Positions 1 through 9,372 of a stretch of 64,000 nucleotides of DNA are shown here, piece by piece. The DNA is taken from contig RPSH01000013.1 in NCBI GenBank assembly GCA_003946805.1, forward strand, positions 1 to 64,000, read 5' to 3'. How positions within the stretch are numbered: position 1 is the stretch's first letter; every line of letters starts with the position of its first letter. This stretch comes from Bacillus sp. 2B10. Its GTDB lineage: Bacteria > Pseudomonadota > Alphaproteobacteria > Sphingomonadales > Sphingomonadaceae. A program made the translations under genes and the position numbers. A model generated the notes under the pieces. It made no database searches. It saw nothing but the letters and a program-made list of their open reading frames with translations, and had not been told where the DNA came from.

Positions 1-59
1 ATCAGGACTGGATCGACCGCGCGGGTTGCGGCCCAGCGCGCGGTCGATCCAGTCCTGAT
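1..59. repeat. Perfect 23-bp inverted repeat at window edge
   Basis: Bases 1-23 are the exact reverse complement of bases 37-59, with a 13-nt spacer. The repeat lies in the coding frame of the partial PBP. It may be a real hairpin or a fold-back artefact at a contig end. Confidence 0.85.
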
Positions 60-2079
60 CGAGCTGTTCGTCGGGCAGGCGCTGCTGCGGCTGGACGGGC
101 GGCGCATCGCCATCCTCGACCGGCGCCTCGGGCTGGGTCGTAACCGGCGGTCCGTCGACCGGATTGCCGTCGGGATCGACATAGACCCGGTCGTCGGGCG
201 CGCCGTAATAGCTCTCGGCGTCGGGTTCCTCCTGCCATTCGGGCAGGGTGACCTTGGTATTGAACTCCTCGACCGGGCGGCTGGCGACCGCCTGCCGCAT
301 GAACGCGGCGAAGGCGCGCGCCGGGGCGGTGCCGCCTTGCAGGCCGCCGACCGGCTTCGCATCGTCGCGGCCCATCCACACGCCGGTGGTGATGCCCGAC
401 GAAAAGCCCATGAACCAGCCGTCCTTGTACGAACTGGTCGTGCCGGTCTTGCCCGCGACCGGACGCCCGATCTGCGCCGCGCGGCCGGTGCCGGTGTTGA
501 CCGCGGTCTGGAGCAGGTCGGTCATCTGCTGCGCGACATAGGGGGCGACCAGCACGCGCGAGCTGTCGACCTGATGCTGGTAGATCACCGATCCGCCGGC
601 GGTGACCCGGGTAATGCCATAGGGGACGACCGCCGTCCCGCCGCTGGCGACCGAGGCATAGGCGCGGGTCAGGTCGATCAGCCGCACGTCGGACGTGCCG
701 AGCACCATTGCCGGCTGCGTATTGATCGGGGTCGAGATGCCGAAGCGCTTCGCCATGTCGGCGACGGTGCCGAAGCCGACCTCCTGCCCCAGTCGCGCCG
801 ACACGGTGTTGAGCGAATAGGCAAAGGCGGTACGCAGCGACACCTGCCCGCTGAACCGGCGGGAGCTGTTGCGCGGGCTCCATCCGTCGATGGTCACCGG
901 CGCGTCGTTGACCTGGCTGTCGGGGTTCATCCCCGCCTCCAGCGCCGCGAGATACACGAACAGCTTCCACGCCGATCCCGGCTGGCGCGTCGCCTGGGTC
1001 GCGCGGTTGTAGATCGACGACACGTAATCCTTGCCGCCGACCATCGCCCGCACCGCCCCGTCGCGGTCGAGCGCGACCAGCGCGCCCTGTACGCCCGCCG
1101 GGGCATTGGCGCGGATCGCGGTATCGGCGCTCTTCTGCATCGCCGGGTCGAGTGTGGTCCACACGTCCAGCGGCTGTTCGGTTTCGTCGATCAGCGTTTC
1201 GAGCTGCGGCAGCGCCCAGTCGGTGAAATAGCGCACGCTGTTCTGTTGCGGTTCGGGCGCCAGCTTGATCGCCTGCGGATCGGCGTCCATCGCCTGTGCC
1301 GCGGTGATCGCCCCGGTTTCCTGCATCAGCTTCAGCACCACGCCGGCACGACCGACCGCCGCCTCGGCATCGGCGGTCGGCGAGTAGCGCGACGGCGCCT
1401 TGACCAGCCCGGCGACGACCGCGGCTTCCGACAGCGACAGCTCGGTCGCGGGATGGTTGAAGAACCGGCGCGATGCCGCGTCGATGCCGTACGCGCCGCC
1501 GCCGAAATAGACCTTGTTCAGGTACAGCTCGAGGATCTGGTTCTTGGTGAACTTCCGCTCCAGCGCCAGCGCGAGGATGATCTCGCGGAACTTGCGGCCG
1601 ACGGTGTAGCTGTTCGACAGGAAGATGGTGCGCGCGACCTGCTGCGTGATCGTCGATGCGCCCTGCAACCGTCGCCCGGTGCCGCGCGTCTCGATCGCGA
1701 ATTTGGTAATGCGCGCCAGTGCCACCGGATCGACGCCCCAGTGCGAGCGGAAGCGGCGATCCTCGACCGACACCATCGCGTCGCGCATCTCCGCCGGGAT
1801 CTGCGCATAGGGGATCCATTCGCCATAGCTCGGCCCCAGCGACACAAGGATCGATCCGTCGGCCGCGCGCACCCGGATCATCTGCCCGTTGGGCGAGGAT
1901 TTCAGCTGGTTGAAGCTCGGCAGGTTCGATTTGGCGTTATAGACCGCGACCACCAGCGCGATCGCCGCCAGCGCCGCGACGCCGAAGCCGATGCCCAGCA
2001 CCCAGCGCAAGATGCGCCACCAGCGGGACGGGGCGGCAGCGGTGGGCTGCTTTTGCGGGCGTTGAGGGGTGCGTGCCAT
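1..2079 (-). CDS. Class A penicillin-binding protein (PBP1A type), 3' end cut by window
   Basis: This is a bifunctional peptidoglycan glycosyltransferase/transpeptidase, anchored in the inner membrane and acting in the periplasm. After a short basic N-terminus comes one membrane helix (about residues 28-48). The glycosyltransferase domain follows, with the EDRRF motif, GASTITQQVAR and the ILELYLNKVYFGGGAYGIDAA block. The transpeptidase domain has SAWK as its SxxK motif (Ser369, Lys372) and KTGTTSSYKDGWF as the KTG motif. The start is the ATG at 2079. The frame stays open to base 1, so 693 codons are visible and the C-terminus is missing. The last bases lie in a perfect inverted repeat, so the final seven or so residues may be an assembly artefact. 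A second class A PBP lies at 21356-23878. The family call is secure; the choice between PBP1A and PBP1C is less so. Confidence 0.9.
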   Translation of the reverse strand, partial: MARTPQRPQKQPTAAAPSRWWRILRWVLGIGFGVAALAAIALVVAVYNAKSNLPSFNQLKSSPNGQMIRVRAADGSILVSLGPSYGEWIPYAQIPAEMRDAMVSVEDRRFRSHWGVDPVALARITKFAIETRGTGRRLQGASTITQQVARTIFLSNSYTVGRKFREIILALALERKFTKNQILELYLNKVYFGGGAYGIDAASRRFFNHPATELSLSEAAVVAGLVKAPSRYSPTADAEAAVGRAGVVLKLMQETGAITAAQAMDADPQAIKLAPEPQQNSVRYFTDWALPQLETLIDETEQPLDVWTTLDPAMQKSADTAIRANAPAGVQGALVALDRDGAVRAMVGGKDYVSSIYNRATQATRQPGSAWKLFVYLAALEAGMNPDSQVNDAPVTIDGWSPRNSSRRFSGQVSLRTAFAYSLNTVSARLGQEVGFGTVADMAKRFGISTPINTQPAMVLGTSDVRLIDLTRAYASVASGGTAVVPYGITRVTAGGSVIYQHQVDSSRVLVAPYVAQQMTDLLQTAVNTGTGRAAQIGRPVAGKTGTTSSYKDGWFMGFSSGITTGVWMGRDDAKPVGGLQGGTAPARAFAAFMRQAVASRPVEEFNTKVTLPEWQEEPDAESYYGAPDDRVYVDPDGNPVDGPPVTTQPEAPVEDGDAPPVQPQQRLPDEQLDQDWIDRALGRNPRGRSSPD

Positions 2080-2154
2080 GGGAGTGCGCCGGATACCGCG
2101 CCCGCCCCCGGCGGCACAAGCCCCGGACGCACCGCGCATTGGGAATGGCGCGCG

Positions 2155-3270
2155 TTAGGCCGGCCGCAATGAACGGTGGCTGACGGGCGCGACCCGCGTC
2201 CACCGCGCGGCGGCCGCCACCAGCGGCGCGATCCGCCCCCCGGCGAGCAGCAGCGCATGGCCCGCGCGATGATCGGCCAGCGTCCGCAACACGCCGGCCA
2301 GCGCGATCGGGCGGTGCAGCGCACGGGCGAGGTCGCGTTGATACGTCTCGGCCCCCGCCGTGCCGTCCTGCTGCCAGCTTGTGGCGGCACGGATCGCGCT
2401 GGCGATGGCGATACCCATGCCTTCGCCCGCCAGCGACGGGATCACCCCGGCCTGATCGCCCAGCCGGAAGACGCCGGGCGTGGTCCGGCCGGTGCGCCAG
2501 CCATAGGGGACGTTGGCGATCGCATCGATCGCCGGCACGTGCCCAAGGAACGCGAGCCGTTCGGCCAGCGCCGGCGATTCGCCCGCCAGCGCGGCGAGCA
2601 ACGCCGGCAGGTCGCCCGCCGCGCGCAGGCGCGAGCGGCGCAGTGCCATGCACAGATTGGCGCCGCCATCCTCCTGGAGCACCAGCCCGGCATAGCCCCC
2701 GGCAAAGGCGTGCAGTTCGATCGCGTCACCGACCAGCCGGGTCAGCGCCGGATGCGGCTCCAGCCGGACGCGCACCCCCATCGCCGGGTCGCCGCCGATC
2801 GGTGCATCGCGCATCGCCCCGCGCAGGTCATGCTTGCCGGTGGCGAGGAACAGTGAGTCGCCGGTCACTGTCGCGCCATCGCCGGTGTGCAGCGTCCGGC
2901 CGTCGGCCGAGCGGATCGTCACCCCGCGCTCGACCCCCGCACCGGCGGCGATGGCATGGTCGAGCAGCAGCGCATCGAGCCGCCGCCGCGACAGCCCGAT
3001 CGCCGGGGCGGGCAGCATCGACGTGGCGCGGCGTCCCCCGGCAAACAGCACCACGCGCCGCACGACATGCCCGCCCAGCGCCGTGCGATCGACCCCGACC
3101 GACGCCAGCGAATCGAGCGTCCGCCACGACAGGAAGCCGCCGCACAGCGCATCGGGCGTCCCGCGGGATCGCTCCAGCAACAGCGGCGTCGCGCCGCCCC
3201 GCGCGAGGCACAGCGCGGCGACGGCGCCCGCGGGGCCGCCGCCCGCGATCAGCGCCGACGTTCGACGCAT
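2155..3270 (-). CDS. FAD-dependent oxidoreductase of the type III PKS cluster
   Basis: This is a flavoprotein of the group that includes geranylgeranyl reductases and aromatic monooxygenases. It is expected to hydroxylate, reduce or oxidise the polyketide made by the neighbouring synthase. The 371-aa protein opens with a dinucleotide-binding GGGPAG at residues 10-15 and has the second FAD motif GDQAG followed by GEGMG near residue 290. The ATG at 3270 is chosen because it sits just before the Rossmann motif. It overlaps the end of the methyltransferase gene by 22 bp, which implies one transcript and coupled translation. The substrate cannot be read from the sequence. The family is confident; the role in the cluster is inferred from position. 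Confidence 0.8.
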   Translation of the reverse strand: MRRTSALIAGGGPAGAVAALCLARGGATPLLLERSRGTPDALCGGFLSWRTLDSLASVGVDRTALGGHVVRRVVLFAGGRRATSMLPAPAIGLSRRRLDALLLDHAIAAGAGVERGVTIRSADGRTLHTGDGATVTGDSLFLATGKHDLRGAMRDAPIGGDPAMGVRVRLEPHPALTRLVGDAIELHAFAGGYAGLVLQEDGGANLCMALRRSRLRAAGDLPALLAALAGESPALAERLAFLGHVPAIDAIANVPYGWRTGRTTPGVFRLGDQAGVIPSLAGEGMGIAIASAIRAATSWQQDGTAGAETYQRDLARALHRPIALAGVLRTLADHRAGHALLLAGGRIAPLVAAAARWTRVAPVSHRSLRPA

Positions 3271-3935
3271 AGCCGGAACGGGAAATGGCGTTGCACCTTC
3301 GCCTCGCGGACCCCGGCCTCGGTGAGGATCGGCGGCCAGTCGTCGGGGCGATAGGATCGGGCGATCGACAGCGTGCCGTCGGCGCGGACGATCGGGTGCC
3401 AGCGCGCCAGCGTCGCCAGCAGCGGATAGCCGCGATGGGCGAAGCGATGGCGGTGCAGGTCGTTGACGAACCACCCGCGCGCACTCTCACGTTCCATGAA
3501 CGCCACGAACGCGACCAGCTGCGCCCGGGTCATGTGGTGCGCGACGAGGCTGGAGACGACCGCGTCCCACCCTTCGCCGGCGAGGTCGGCATAGTCGCCG
3601 GTGCGGTAGGTGATCGGCAGGTCGCCGGGCGTATCGGCGCGGGCGATCGCCTCGCTGCGCGGGTTCAGGTCGATGCCCACCAGTTCGGCCTCGACGCCGC
3701 GCCTCGCCGCCCAGCGCGCGATTCGCCGCAGCATGTCGCCATCGCCATAGCCGACGTCCAGCAGCTTCAGCCGGTCGCCGCGCCAGGCGATACGCGTCAG
3801 GAACGCCAGCGTCGGTCGCGCCGCCAGCGTGACGGTGTTCACCCGTGCCAGATCGCGCAGCACCGCGGCATAGGTTTCGGGCGCCAGCGACGGGTCGTCC
3901 ATCAATTCTTCGGCATCGACCCGGGCGAAGCTCAT
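3249..3935 (-). CDS. Class I SAM-dependent methyltransferase of the type III PKS cluster
   Basis: The 228-aa cytosolic protein has a Rossmann-type methyltransferase fold. The SAM-binding motif I is LLDVGYGDGD at about residues 58-67, and the acidic loop end is GIDLNP about 25 residues later. Its start overlaps the stop of the polyketide synthase gene as ATGA, so it is probably translated by re-initiation. The likely job is O- or C-methylation of the polyketide product. This role is inferred only from the arrangement of PKS, methyltransferase and flavoprotein. No domain points to a particular acceptor. Confidence 0.82.
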   Translation of the reverse strand: MSFARVDAEELMDDPSLAPETYAAVLRDLARVNTVTLAARPTLAFLTRIAWRGDRLKLLDVGYGDGDMLRRIARWAARRGVEAELVGIDLNPRSEAIARADTPGDLPITYRTGDYADLAGEGWDAVVSSLVAHHMTRAQLVAFVAFMERESARGWFVNDLHRHRFAHRGYPLLATLARWHPIVRADGTLSIARSYRPDDWPPILTEAGVREAKVQRHFPFRLCVERRR

Positions 3936-5011
3936 GCCGCGCTCCGGAAGCCGAAGCCCTCGGCGGCGAGGCCCGGCCCGAATGCCAGCGCGATGCCGTC
4001 GGCGACCGGTGGACCATCCAGCATCGTCGCCAGCACGAACATCAGCGTCGCCGACGACATATTGCCATTGGCCGCCAGCACCGCGCGCGACGCCGCCAGC
4101 GCTGCGCGCGGCAGCGACAGGCTGCGCTCGACCGCGTCGAGGATCGATCGCCCGCCGGCATGGACCGCCCAGCCATCAACGCTGTCGAGCGACCGCCCGC
4201 CGGTCGCCGCACGCGCGAAATCGGGATCGGTCAGCGCCGTGGCGATCCGCGCCGGCACCTCACCCGACAGGTGCATCGCAAAGCCGGCATCGGTGATGTC
4301 CCAGCGGATCAGTTCGGCCGAATCGGGCAGCGTCGCCGCGAACGGCGCCTCGATCGCGAAGCCCGCCGGGTCGGCCGTGACCAGCGCGGCGGCGGCACCA
4401 TCCCCGAATTGCAGCATCGCCAGCAGCGGTTCCAGCGTGGTGGCAGGTTGCAGGTGCAGCGTCGACAGCTCCACCGTGACCACCAGCACGCGCGCGTCTG
4501 GTTCGGAGCGGACGATGTGCCGCGCGCTGCGCAACGCGGCGACCGCGGCGTAGCAGCCCATGAACCCCACCAGCAGCCGCTCGACCCGCGGCGACAGGTT
4601 CAGCCGCGCGGCGATGATCTGGTCGATGCCCGGCGCGACGAAACCGGTACAACTGGCGACGACCAGATGGGTGATCTCGCCCAGCGCCGCCTGTGCCGCC
4701 AGCGATTCGATCGCGCGGACCGCAAGGGCCGGGGCGGCATCGCTGTAGATGCCCATGCGCGCGGCGGTGCCCGGCATCGCTTCGGCATAGAAACCGCCGG
4801 GTGCTACCGGCGAGCCGCCGTCGCCGCCGATCGGCAGCACCGACCAGCGATGGCCGATCCCGGCGCGCTCGACCATCCGGTCGAACAGCCGTGCTTCGCG
4901 CGGGGGCAGGCGGTTGCGCGCCCAGCCGACAAAGGCGTTATGGATGTCGTGGGTCGGGGTCGCCGTCGCGACCGCGTTCAACCACGCGACGGGTGCGGAG
5001 GCGGATGTCAT
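3932..5011 (-). CDS. Type III polyketide synthase (chalcone/alkylresorcinol synthase family)
   Basis: This homodimeric ketosynthase extends an acyl-CoA starter with malonyl-CoA and cyclises the product to a resorcinol, pyrone or phloroglucinol type ring. The 359-aa length is normal for the family. The catalytic triad is visible: Cys121 in ASCTGFVAPG, His284 in GWAVHAGGRSIL and Asn317 in GNMSSAT. The gatekeeping region and starter preference cannot be read by eye. The gene lies 39 bp after a methyltransferase gene and overlaps the next methyltransferase by 4 bp (ATGA), making it the core of a four-gene operon. Antismash-type tools would call the locus a T3PKS cluster. The product is unknown. 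Confidence 0.93.
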   Translation of the reverse strand: MTSASAPVAWLNAVATATPTHDIHNAFVGWARNRLPPREARLFDRMVERAGIGHRWSVLPIGGDGGSPVAPGGFYAEAMPGTAARMGIYSDAAPALAVRAIESLAAQAALGEITHLVVASCTGFVAPGIDQIIAARLNLSPRVERLLVGFMGCYAAVAALRSARHIVRSEPDARVLVVTVELSTLHLQPATTLEPLLAMLQFGDGAAAALVTADPAGFAIEAPFAATLPDSAELIRWDITDAGFAMHLSGEVPARIATALTDPDFARAATGGRSLDSVDGWAVHAGGRSILDAVERSLSLPRAALAASRAVLAANGNMSSATLMFVLATMLDGPPVADGIALAFGPGLAAEGFGFRSAA

Positions 5012-5050
5012 CGCGCGGTCAACGCACGGACGACGCGAATGGTTACCGGG

Positions 5051-5659
5051 TTAGTCCTTCCACGCCCACCACAGCTGCGCCGGCGGCATGTTCCACCATT
5101 CCATGTCGTGGTCGATCCGGGCGAATTGCCGGTCGAGGAAATCGCGGACGCGCGGGTTGAACTGATAGACCAGGAACGCGCCGCCCGGCCGCAGCACCGC
5201 CTGAGTCGCCACCGCGATCCTGTCGCCGACGCCCGGCGGCAGCGTGGAAAAGGGCAAGCCCGACAGCACGTAATCGGCATGGGGATGACCATGATCGGCC
5301 ACGATCCGTTCGACGTCCGCCGCCGATCCATGAACCGCGGAGAAACGCGAATCGAGGATCGTCGCGTTCAGATAGTCGATGAAGTCCGGGTTCGTATCGA
5401 TCACGATCAGCTGCGCATCGGGCGCCAGCCGTTCGAGGATCGGGCGGCAGAAGGTGCCGACGCCGGGGCCATATTCCACCACGACCTTGGCATTGGCCCA
5501 GTCGATCGGGGCCAGCATCTTGCGGATCAGCTTGTTCGACGACGGGATGACCGACCCGACCATCACCGGATGCTTGACGAATCCGCGCAGGAAGATGCCG
5601 GCAGGCGATGGCACGCCGCGCGGCTTCCGTCGGGTCGCGGCGTTGGAACTCGTCGTCAT
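5051..5659 (-). CDS. PmtA-like phospholipid N-methyltransferase family protein
   Basis: The 202-aa SAM-dependent methyltransferase resembles the Rhizobium-type phospholipid N-methyltransferases and rRNA adenine dimethylase-like proteins. A basic N-terminus is followed by FLRGFVKHPVMVGSVIPSS, then SAM motif I VEYGPGVGTF at residues 61-70, and LSGLPFSTLP, which matches the catalytic-loop region of this group. The ATG at 5659 is preferred over an upstream in-frame ATG because a GAGGA ribosome site lies about 6 bases before it. It is the first gene of the run that leads into the type III PKS. It may modify lipids independently or act on the PKS product. True phosphatidylethanolamine methylation is only one option. 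Confidence 0.7.
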   Translation of the reverse strand: MTTSSNAATRRKPRGVPSPAGIFLRGFVKHPVMVGSVIPSSNKLIRKMLAPIDWANAKVVVEYGPGVGTFCRPILERLAPDAQLIVIDTNPDFIDYLNATILDSRFSAVHGSAADVERIVADHGHPHADYVLSGLPFSTLPPGVGDRIAVATQAVLRPGGAFLVYQFNPRVRDFLDRQFARIDHDMEWWNMPPAQLWWAWKD

Positions 5660-5771
5660 GCAAATCCTCGAACGGATGGCGCGTAGGGCCATGGTCATCG
5701 CGTCGTCGCAAAAGCGCAACGAACTTGCAAGCCGAACAGTTGCAGTCCGTCGCACCGGGCCGAACGGTACG

Positions 5772-8060
5772 CTACCCCTTCGGCCCGCGCCCCTCGACCA
5801 TGCCCGGCGCGATGAAGCCGATCGGCTGGATCGACAATGCGTCCTGCTTCAGTCGCGACGACATCGCCCGATATTCCTCCTCCATCTCCGCCGTCACCGA
5901 CGCGCGTGATTCTCCCAGCGCCGCCTCGAAATGCGCCATCGTCACCTCGCGCGTGTCGAGCGAGGCGCGCAGCGCGAACAGGCCGGCGCGGCGCACCACA
6001 TCCTCCAGATCGGCACCGGTGAACCGCTCGGTCCGCGCCGCCACGGCGTCGAGGTCGACGTCGTCGGCCAGCGGCATCTTCTGCGTCTGGATGCCAAGGA
6101 TGCGGGCGCGCCCCGCCCGGTCGGGCACGCCGACATAGACCAGCTCGTCGAACCGTCCCGGCCGCAGCAATGCCGGGTCGACCATGTTGGGCCGGTTGGT
6201 CGCGCCGATCACCACCACCGACTGCAACTCCTCCAGCCCGTCCATCTCCGCCAGGATGGTGTTGACCACCCGCTCGGTCACCTGCGGCTCGCCGAGGCCA
6301 CCGCCACGCGCGGGAACCAGCGAATCGAGTTCGTCGATGAAGATGACGGTCGGCGCCACCTGTCGCGCACGGGCGAACAGGCGGGCGATCTGCTGTTCGC
6401 TCTCGCCATACCATTTCGACAGCAGGTCGCTCGACTTGGTGGCGATGAAGTTCGCCTCCGCCTCGCGGGCGACCGCCTTGGCCAGCAGCGTCTTGCCGGT
6501 GCCGGGCGGACCGTAGAGCAGGAACCCCTTGGCCGGGCGGATGCCGAGGCGCCGGAACGATTCGGGGCTTTTGAGCGGCAGCTCGACGCCTTCCTTCAAC
6601 CGCATCTGCGCATCGTCCAGTCCGCCGACATCGTCCCAGCGGACGGTCGGCGCCTGCACCATGACCTCGCGCATCGCGCTGGGCTGAACCCGCTTCAACG
6701 CTTCGAGGAAATCGTCGCGCGTCACCGACAGGCTGTCGAGCACGTCCTGCGGAATCGTCCCTTCGGACAGGTCGATGCGCGGCATGATCCGCCGTACCGC
6801 CTCGATCGCGGCCTCGCGGGTCAGCGCGGCGAGGTCGGCACCGACGAAGCCATAGGTCGTGCGCGACAGTTCGGCGAGTTCGACATCGTCGGCCAGCGGC
6901 ATGCCGCGGGTATGGATGCCGAGGATCTCGCGCCGTCCGCGCTCGTCGGGCACCCCGACCACGATCTCGCGGTCGAACCGGCCGGGCCGGCGCAGCGCCT
7001 CGTCGATCGCCTCGGGCCGGTTGGTCGCGGCGATGACGACGATGTTGGCGCGCGATTCGAGCCCGTCCATCAGCGTCAGCAGCTGCGCGACCAGCCGCTT
7101 TTCCGCCTCGCCCGATACCTGCCCCCGCTTGGGGGCGATCGAATCGATCTCGTCGATGAACACGATCGACGGCGATGCCTTGGTCGCTTCCTCGAACACC
7201 TCGCGCAGGCGCTTTTCCGATTCGCCATAGGCCGATCCCATGATCTCGGGACCGTTGATGAGGAAGAACTCGGCGTCCGATTCGTTTGCTACCGCACGCG
7301 CGAGCCGCGTCTTGCCGGTGCCGGGCGGCCCGTGCAGCAGCACTCCCTTGGGCGGATCGACGCCCAGCCGCTGGAACAGCTCGGGATAGCGCAAGGGCAG
7401 TTCGACCATTTCGCGCAGCTGGTCGATCGTGGCGCCCATGCCGCCGATATCGTCATAGGTGACGTCAGCGCGGCGCGATTCGCGCGGTTCCTCATATTCC
7501 GACCGCAGCTCGATCTCGGTCGATTCGTCGATATGCACCACGCCCTTGGGCGCGGCCGACACGACCGCGAGGCGGATTTCCTGCAACGAAAAGGCGGGGG
7601 CGTTGACGTAGCGGCGGACATTGGGCGACAGACTGTCAACCCGCTGGTGCCCGGTCGTGGCGACGATGTCGCCCTGGCACAGCGGCCGTCCGAAGAACGT
7701 GCGCTTGAGCGCGTTGGCCGACCCCTGCAGCCGCAGATTCTGCTGGGCGGGGGCGAAGACGACGCGGGTGGCCGGGCGCGACTCGGCCTTGCGCACCTCG
7801 ACCTGATCGCCCGATCCGACGCCGGCATTGGCGCGCTGCAACCCGTCGATGCGGACGATGTCGAGCCCCTCGTCCTCGGGATAGGGGGCGATGGCCCGCG
7901 CCGGGGTGGTCTTCTTGCCGACGATCTCGACGACGTCCCCCTCGTTGATGCCGAGCAGCGCCATGACCGATCGGGGGAGGTGGGCAATGCCGCGTCCGCT
8001 GTCCTCGGGCCGGGCATTCGCCACCTGCAACCGCCGTCCGCCTGTTTCGCTGTCCGCCAT
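5772..8060 (-). CDS. Cdc48/p97 (VCP)-type double-ring AAA ATPase
   Basis: The 762-aa protein resembles archaeal VAT and eukaryotic p97 more than FtsH. An N-domain spans residues 1 to about 190 (double-psi barrel plus four-stranded barrel type). Two AAA modules follow: D1 with Walker A GPPGTGKT at 244-251 and Walker B FIDEID at 301-306, and D2 with GPPGTGKT at 517-524 and IFIDELD at 574-580. Both have Sensor-1 TNRP and RPGRFD arginine-finger segments. It should form a cytosolic hexamer that unfolds proteins. The C-terminus ends in GRGPKG and lacks the HbYX proteasome-docking motif. The start at 8060 has an AGGACGG ribosome site. No cofactor or protease gene is adjacent. Confidence 0.92.
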   Translation of the reverse strand: MADSETGGRRLQVANARPEDSGRGIAHLPRSVMALLGINEGDVVEIVGKKTTPARAIAPYPEDEGLDIVRIDGLQRANAGVGSGDQVEVRKAESRPATRVVFAPAQQNLRLQGSANALKRTFFGRPLCQGDIVATTGHQRVDSLSPNVRRYVNAPAFSLQEIRLAVVSAAPKGVVHIDESTEIELRSEYEEPRESRRADVTYDDIGGMGATIDQLREMVELPLRYPELFQRLGVDPPKGVLLHGPPGTGKTRLARAVANESDAEFFLINGPEIMGSAYGESEKRLREVFEEATKASPSIVFIDEIDSIAPKRGQVSGEAEKRLVAQLLTLMDGLESRANIVVIAATNRPEAIDEALRRPGRFDREIVVGVPDERGRREILGIHTRGMPLADDVELAELSRTTYGFVGADLAALTREAAIEAVRRIMPRIDLSEGTIPQDVLDSLSVTRDDFLEALKRVQPSAMREVMVQAPTVRWDDVGGLDDAQMRLKEGVELPLKSPESFRRLGIRPAKGFLLYGPPGTGKTLLAKAVAREAEANFIATKSSDLLSKWYGESEQQIARLFARARQVAPTVIFIDELDSLVPARGGGLGEPQVTERVVNTILAEMDGLEELQSVVVIGATNRPNMVDPALLRPGRFDELVYVGVPDRAGRARILGIQTQKMPLADDVDLDAVAARTERFTGADLEDVVRRAGLFALRASLDTREVTMAHFEAALGESRASVTAEMEEEYRAMSSRLKQDALSIQPIGFIAPGMVEGRGPKG

Positions 8061-8342
8061 CAAAATTCCGTCCTGCTGGAACGTATTGGAACGGGGGAGA
8101 TAGGGGGCGGGTTGCCGGCAACAAGGCGAAAAAAAAGGCCGATCGAAAACGACCGGCCAGAAAGTTTTTAGGAGAGGATGCCTGAAAGGCACGCAATATG
8201 TGCGGCGCGGCGTGATTTTGTGCAAGTGCGAACAGTTAAAGTCGCATTGCATAAATTGCATTCACCATACGGGTGGATGGTTGCAAGTGCGACGATCGCG
8301 GTGCAGCGTGTACCGCACCGCAACGAAGGTCTAAGGTATCGG
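8061..8342. promoter_or_regulatory. Divergent regulatory region with repeated TGCAAGTGCGA boxes
   Basis: This 282-bp gap between the divergent Cdc48 and LysR genes is AT-richer than its surroundings. The 11-mer TGCAAGTGCGA occurs twice in the same orientation, at 8221-8231 and 8282-8292. Between them TCGCATTGCA (8242-8251) is a near inverted copy, so 8221-8251 forms an interrupted palindrome. This is a plausible LysR-family operator controlling one or both genes. The binding protein is an inference. Confidence 0.45.
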
Positions 8343-9230
8343 ATGCGTCGCCTTCCCCCCCTCACCGCGATCGAGGCATTCGTCCACGTCGCCCGGCTCG
8401 GCTCGGTCAAGCTCGCCGCCGACGAACTGGCGCTGTCCTCGCCGGCGCTCAGCCGCCGGGTGCAGGCGATGGAACGCTTCATCGGCAAGCCGCTGTTCGA
8501 ACGCCGGCACCAGGCGCTGAAGCTGAACGCCGATGGCGAACGGCTGCTGTCGCTGCTGTCGGGCGCGCTCGACACGCTGTCCGACGCGGTCGAGCAGATG
8601 TCGGGCGCGGTCGAGGTGCTGCGACTGCGGCTGGGCGTGCTGCCGCTGTTCGCGATCCAGCGACTGATGCCTCGGATGGGCGACCTGAAGGAACGGCATC
8701 CCGAACTGCACCTCGATTTCGACACCGCGCATCACGGGCTGGGGCGGCTGGGCGAGGGGATCGACGTCGCGATCGTGCTGGGCCACGCGATCGATCCCGC
8801 GCTGTATGCGCGGCGGCTCGACCGCAACCGGGTCTATGCCATTGCCGGGCGCGCGCTGATCGATCGCCACCCGATCACCGATCCGGCGCAGATCGCACAG
8901 CACACCGCGCTGATCCACCGCGACATGCCCGATACCTTCGCCGACTGGATCCACGCCGCCGGACTGCCCGACCTAGAGCCCGCCGCGACCGACCGGTTCG
9001 ATTCGGGCACGCTGATGCTGGAGGCGGCGGCACAGGGGCTCGGCATCGCCTTCATGCTCGAATCGCATTTCGAAACCGCGCGCGACGACCGGCTGGTGCC
9101 GCTGTTCGATCGCGCGGTCGATTCGACCTACAGCCACTGGTTCGTGTGCCGCCCGCGCATGTTGCAGCAGCGGCCGGTGAAGCTGTTCCACGACTGGCTG
9201 GTCGCCGCGCTCGACGCGCCGGCGGAGTAG
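8343..9230 (+). CDS. LysR-family transcriptional regulator (GcvA-like)
   Basis: The 295-aa regulator has a winged helix-turn-helix at residues 5-65 (AFVHVARLGSVKLAADELALS, then SRRVQAMERFIGKPLFERR) and a periplasmic-binding-protein-like effector domain to the C-terminus. The helix-turn-helix and the C-terminal block around GLGIAFM place it near the GcvA/AmpR subgroup. The ATG at 8343 gives the standard start 'MRRLPPLTAIEAF'; upstream in-frame starts would add an atypical extension. It is divergent from the AAA ATPase gene, across a region holding repeated boxes. The effector and regulon are unknown. Confidence 0.9.
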   Translation: MRRLPPLTAIEAFVHVARLGSVKLAADELALSSPALSRRVQAMERFIGKPLFERRHQALKLNADGERLLSLLSGALDTLSDAVEQMSGAVEVLRLRLGVLPLFAIQRLMPRMGDLKERHPELHLDFDTAHHGLGRLGEGIDVAIVLGHAIDPALYARRLDRNRVYAIAGRALIDRHPITDPAQIAQHTALIHRDMPDTFADWIHAAGLPDLEPAATDRFDSGTLMLEAAAQGLGIAFMLESHFETARDDRLVPLFDRAVDSTYSHWFVCRPRMLQQRPVKLFHDWLVAALDAPAE

Positions 9231-9255
9231 GTACGCGACGTTTCCCCGCCCACTC

Positions 9256-9354
9256 CGTCATTCCGGCGCAGGCCGGAATCCATCGTGTCGGGTGCTGTCG
9301 ACAGGTCGCATCCGTCCCCCCATCCATGGATCCCGGCCTGCGCCGGGATGACGG
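9256..9354. repeat. Paired CGTCATTCCGGC-type palindromic repeat (family R4)
   Basis: A 25-bp hairpin (GTCATTCCGGCGCAGGCCGG) is followed about 60 bp later by an inverted partner ending in CCGGGATGACGG. The pair forms a large palindrome like a BIME. It lies between convergent genes (LysR gene and cyclophilin gene). About ten full or half copies of this family lie between genes in the window. Confidence 0.8.
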
Positions 9355-9372
9355 ATGGGGGGGCAGAGAACC

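Noticed and set aside
2..1819. Long second frame antisense or overlapping the PBP gene
   Set aside because: It is a high-GC shadow frame without domain similarity; the PBP frame is the coding one.
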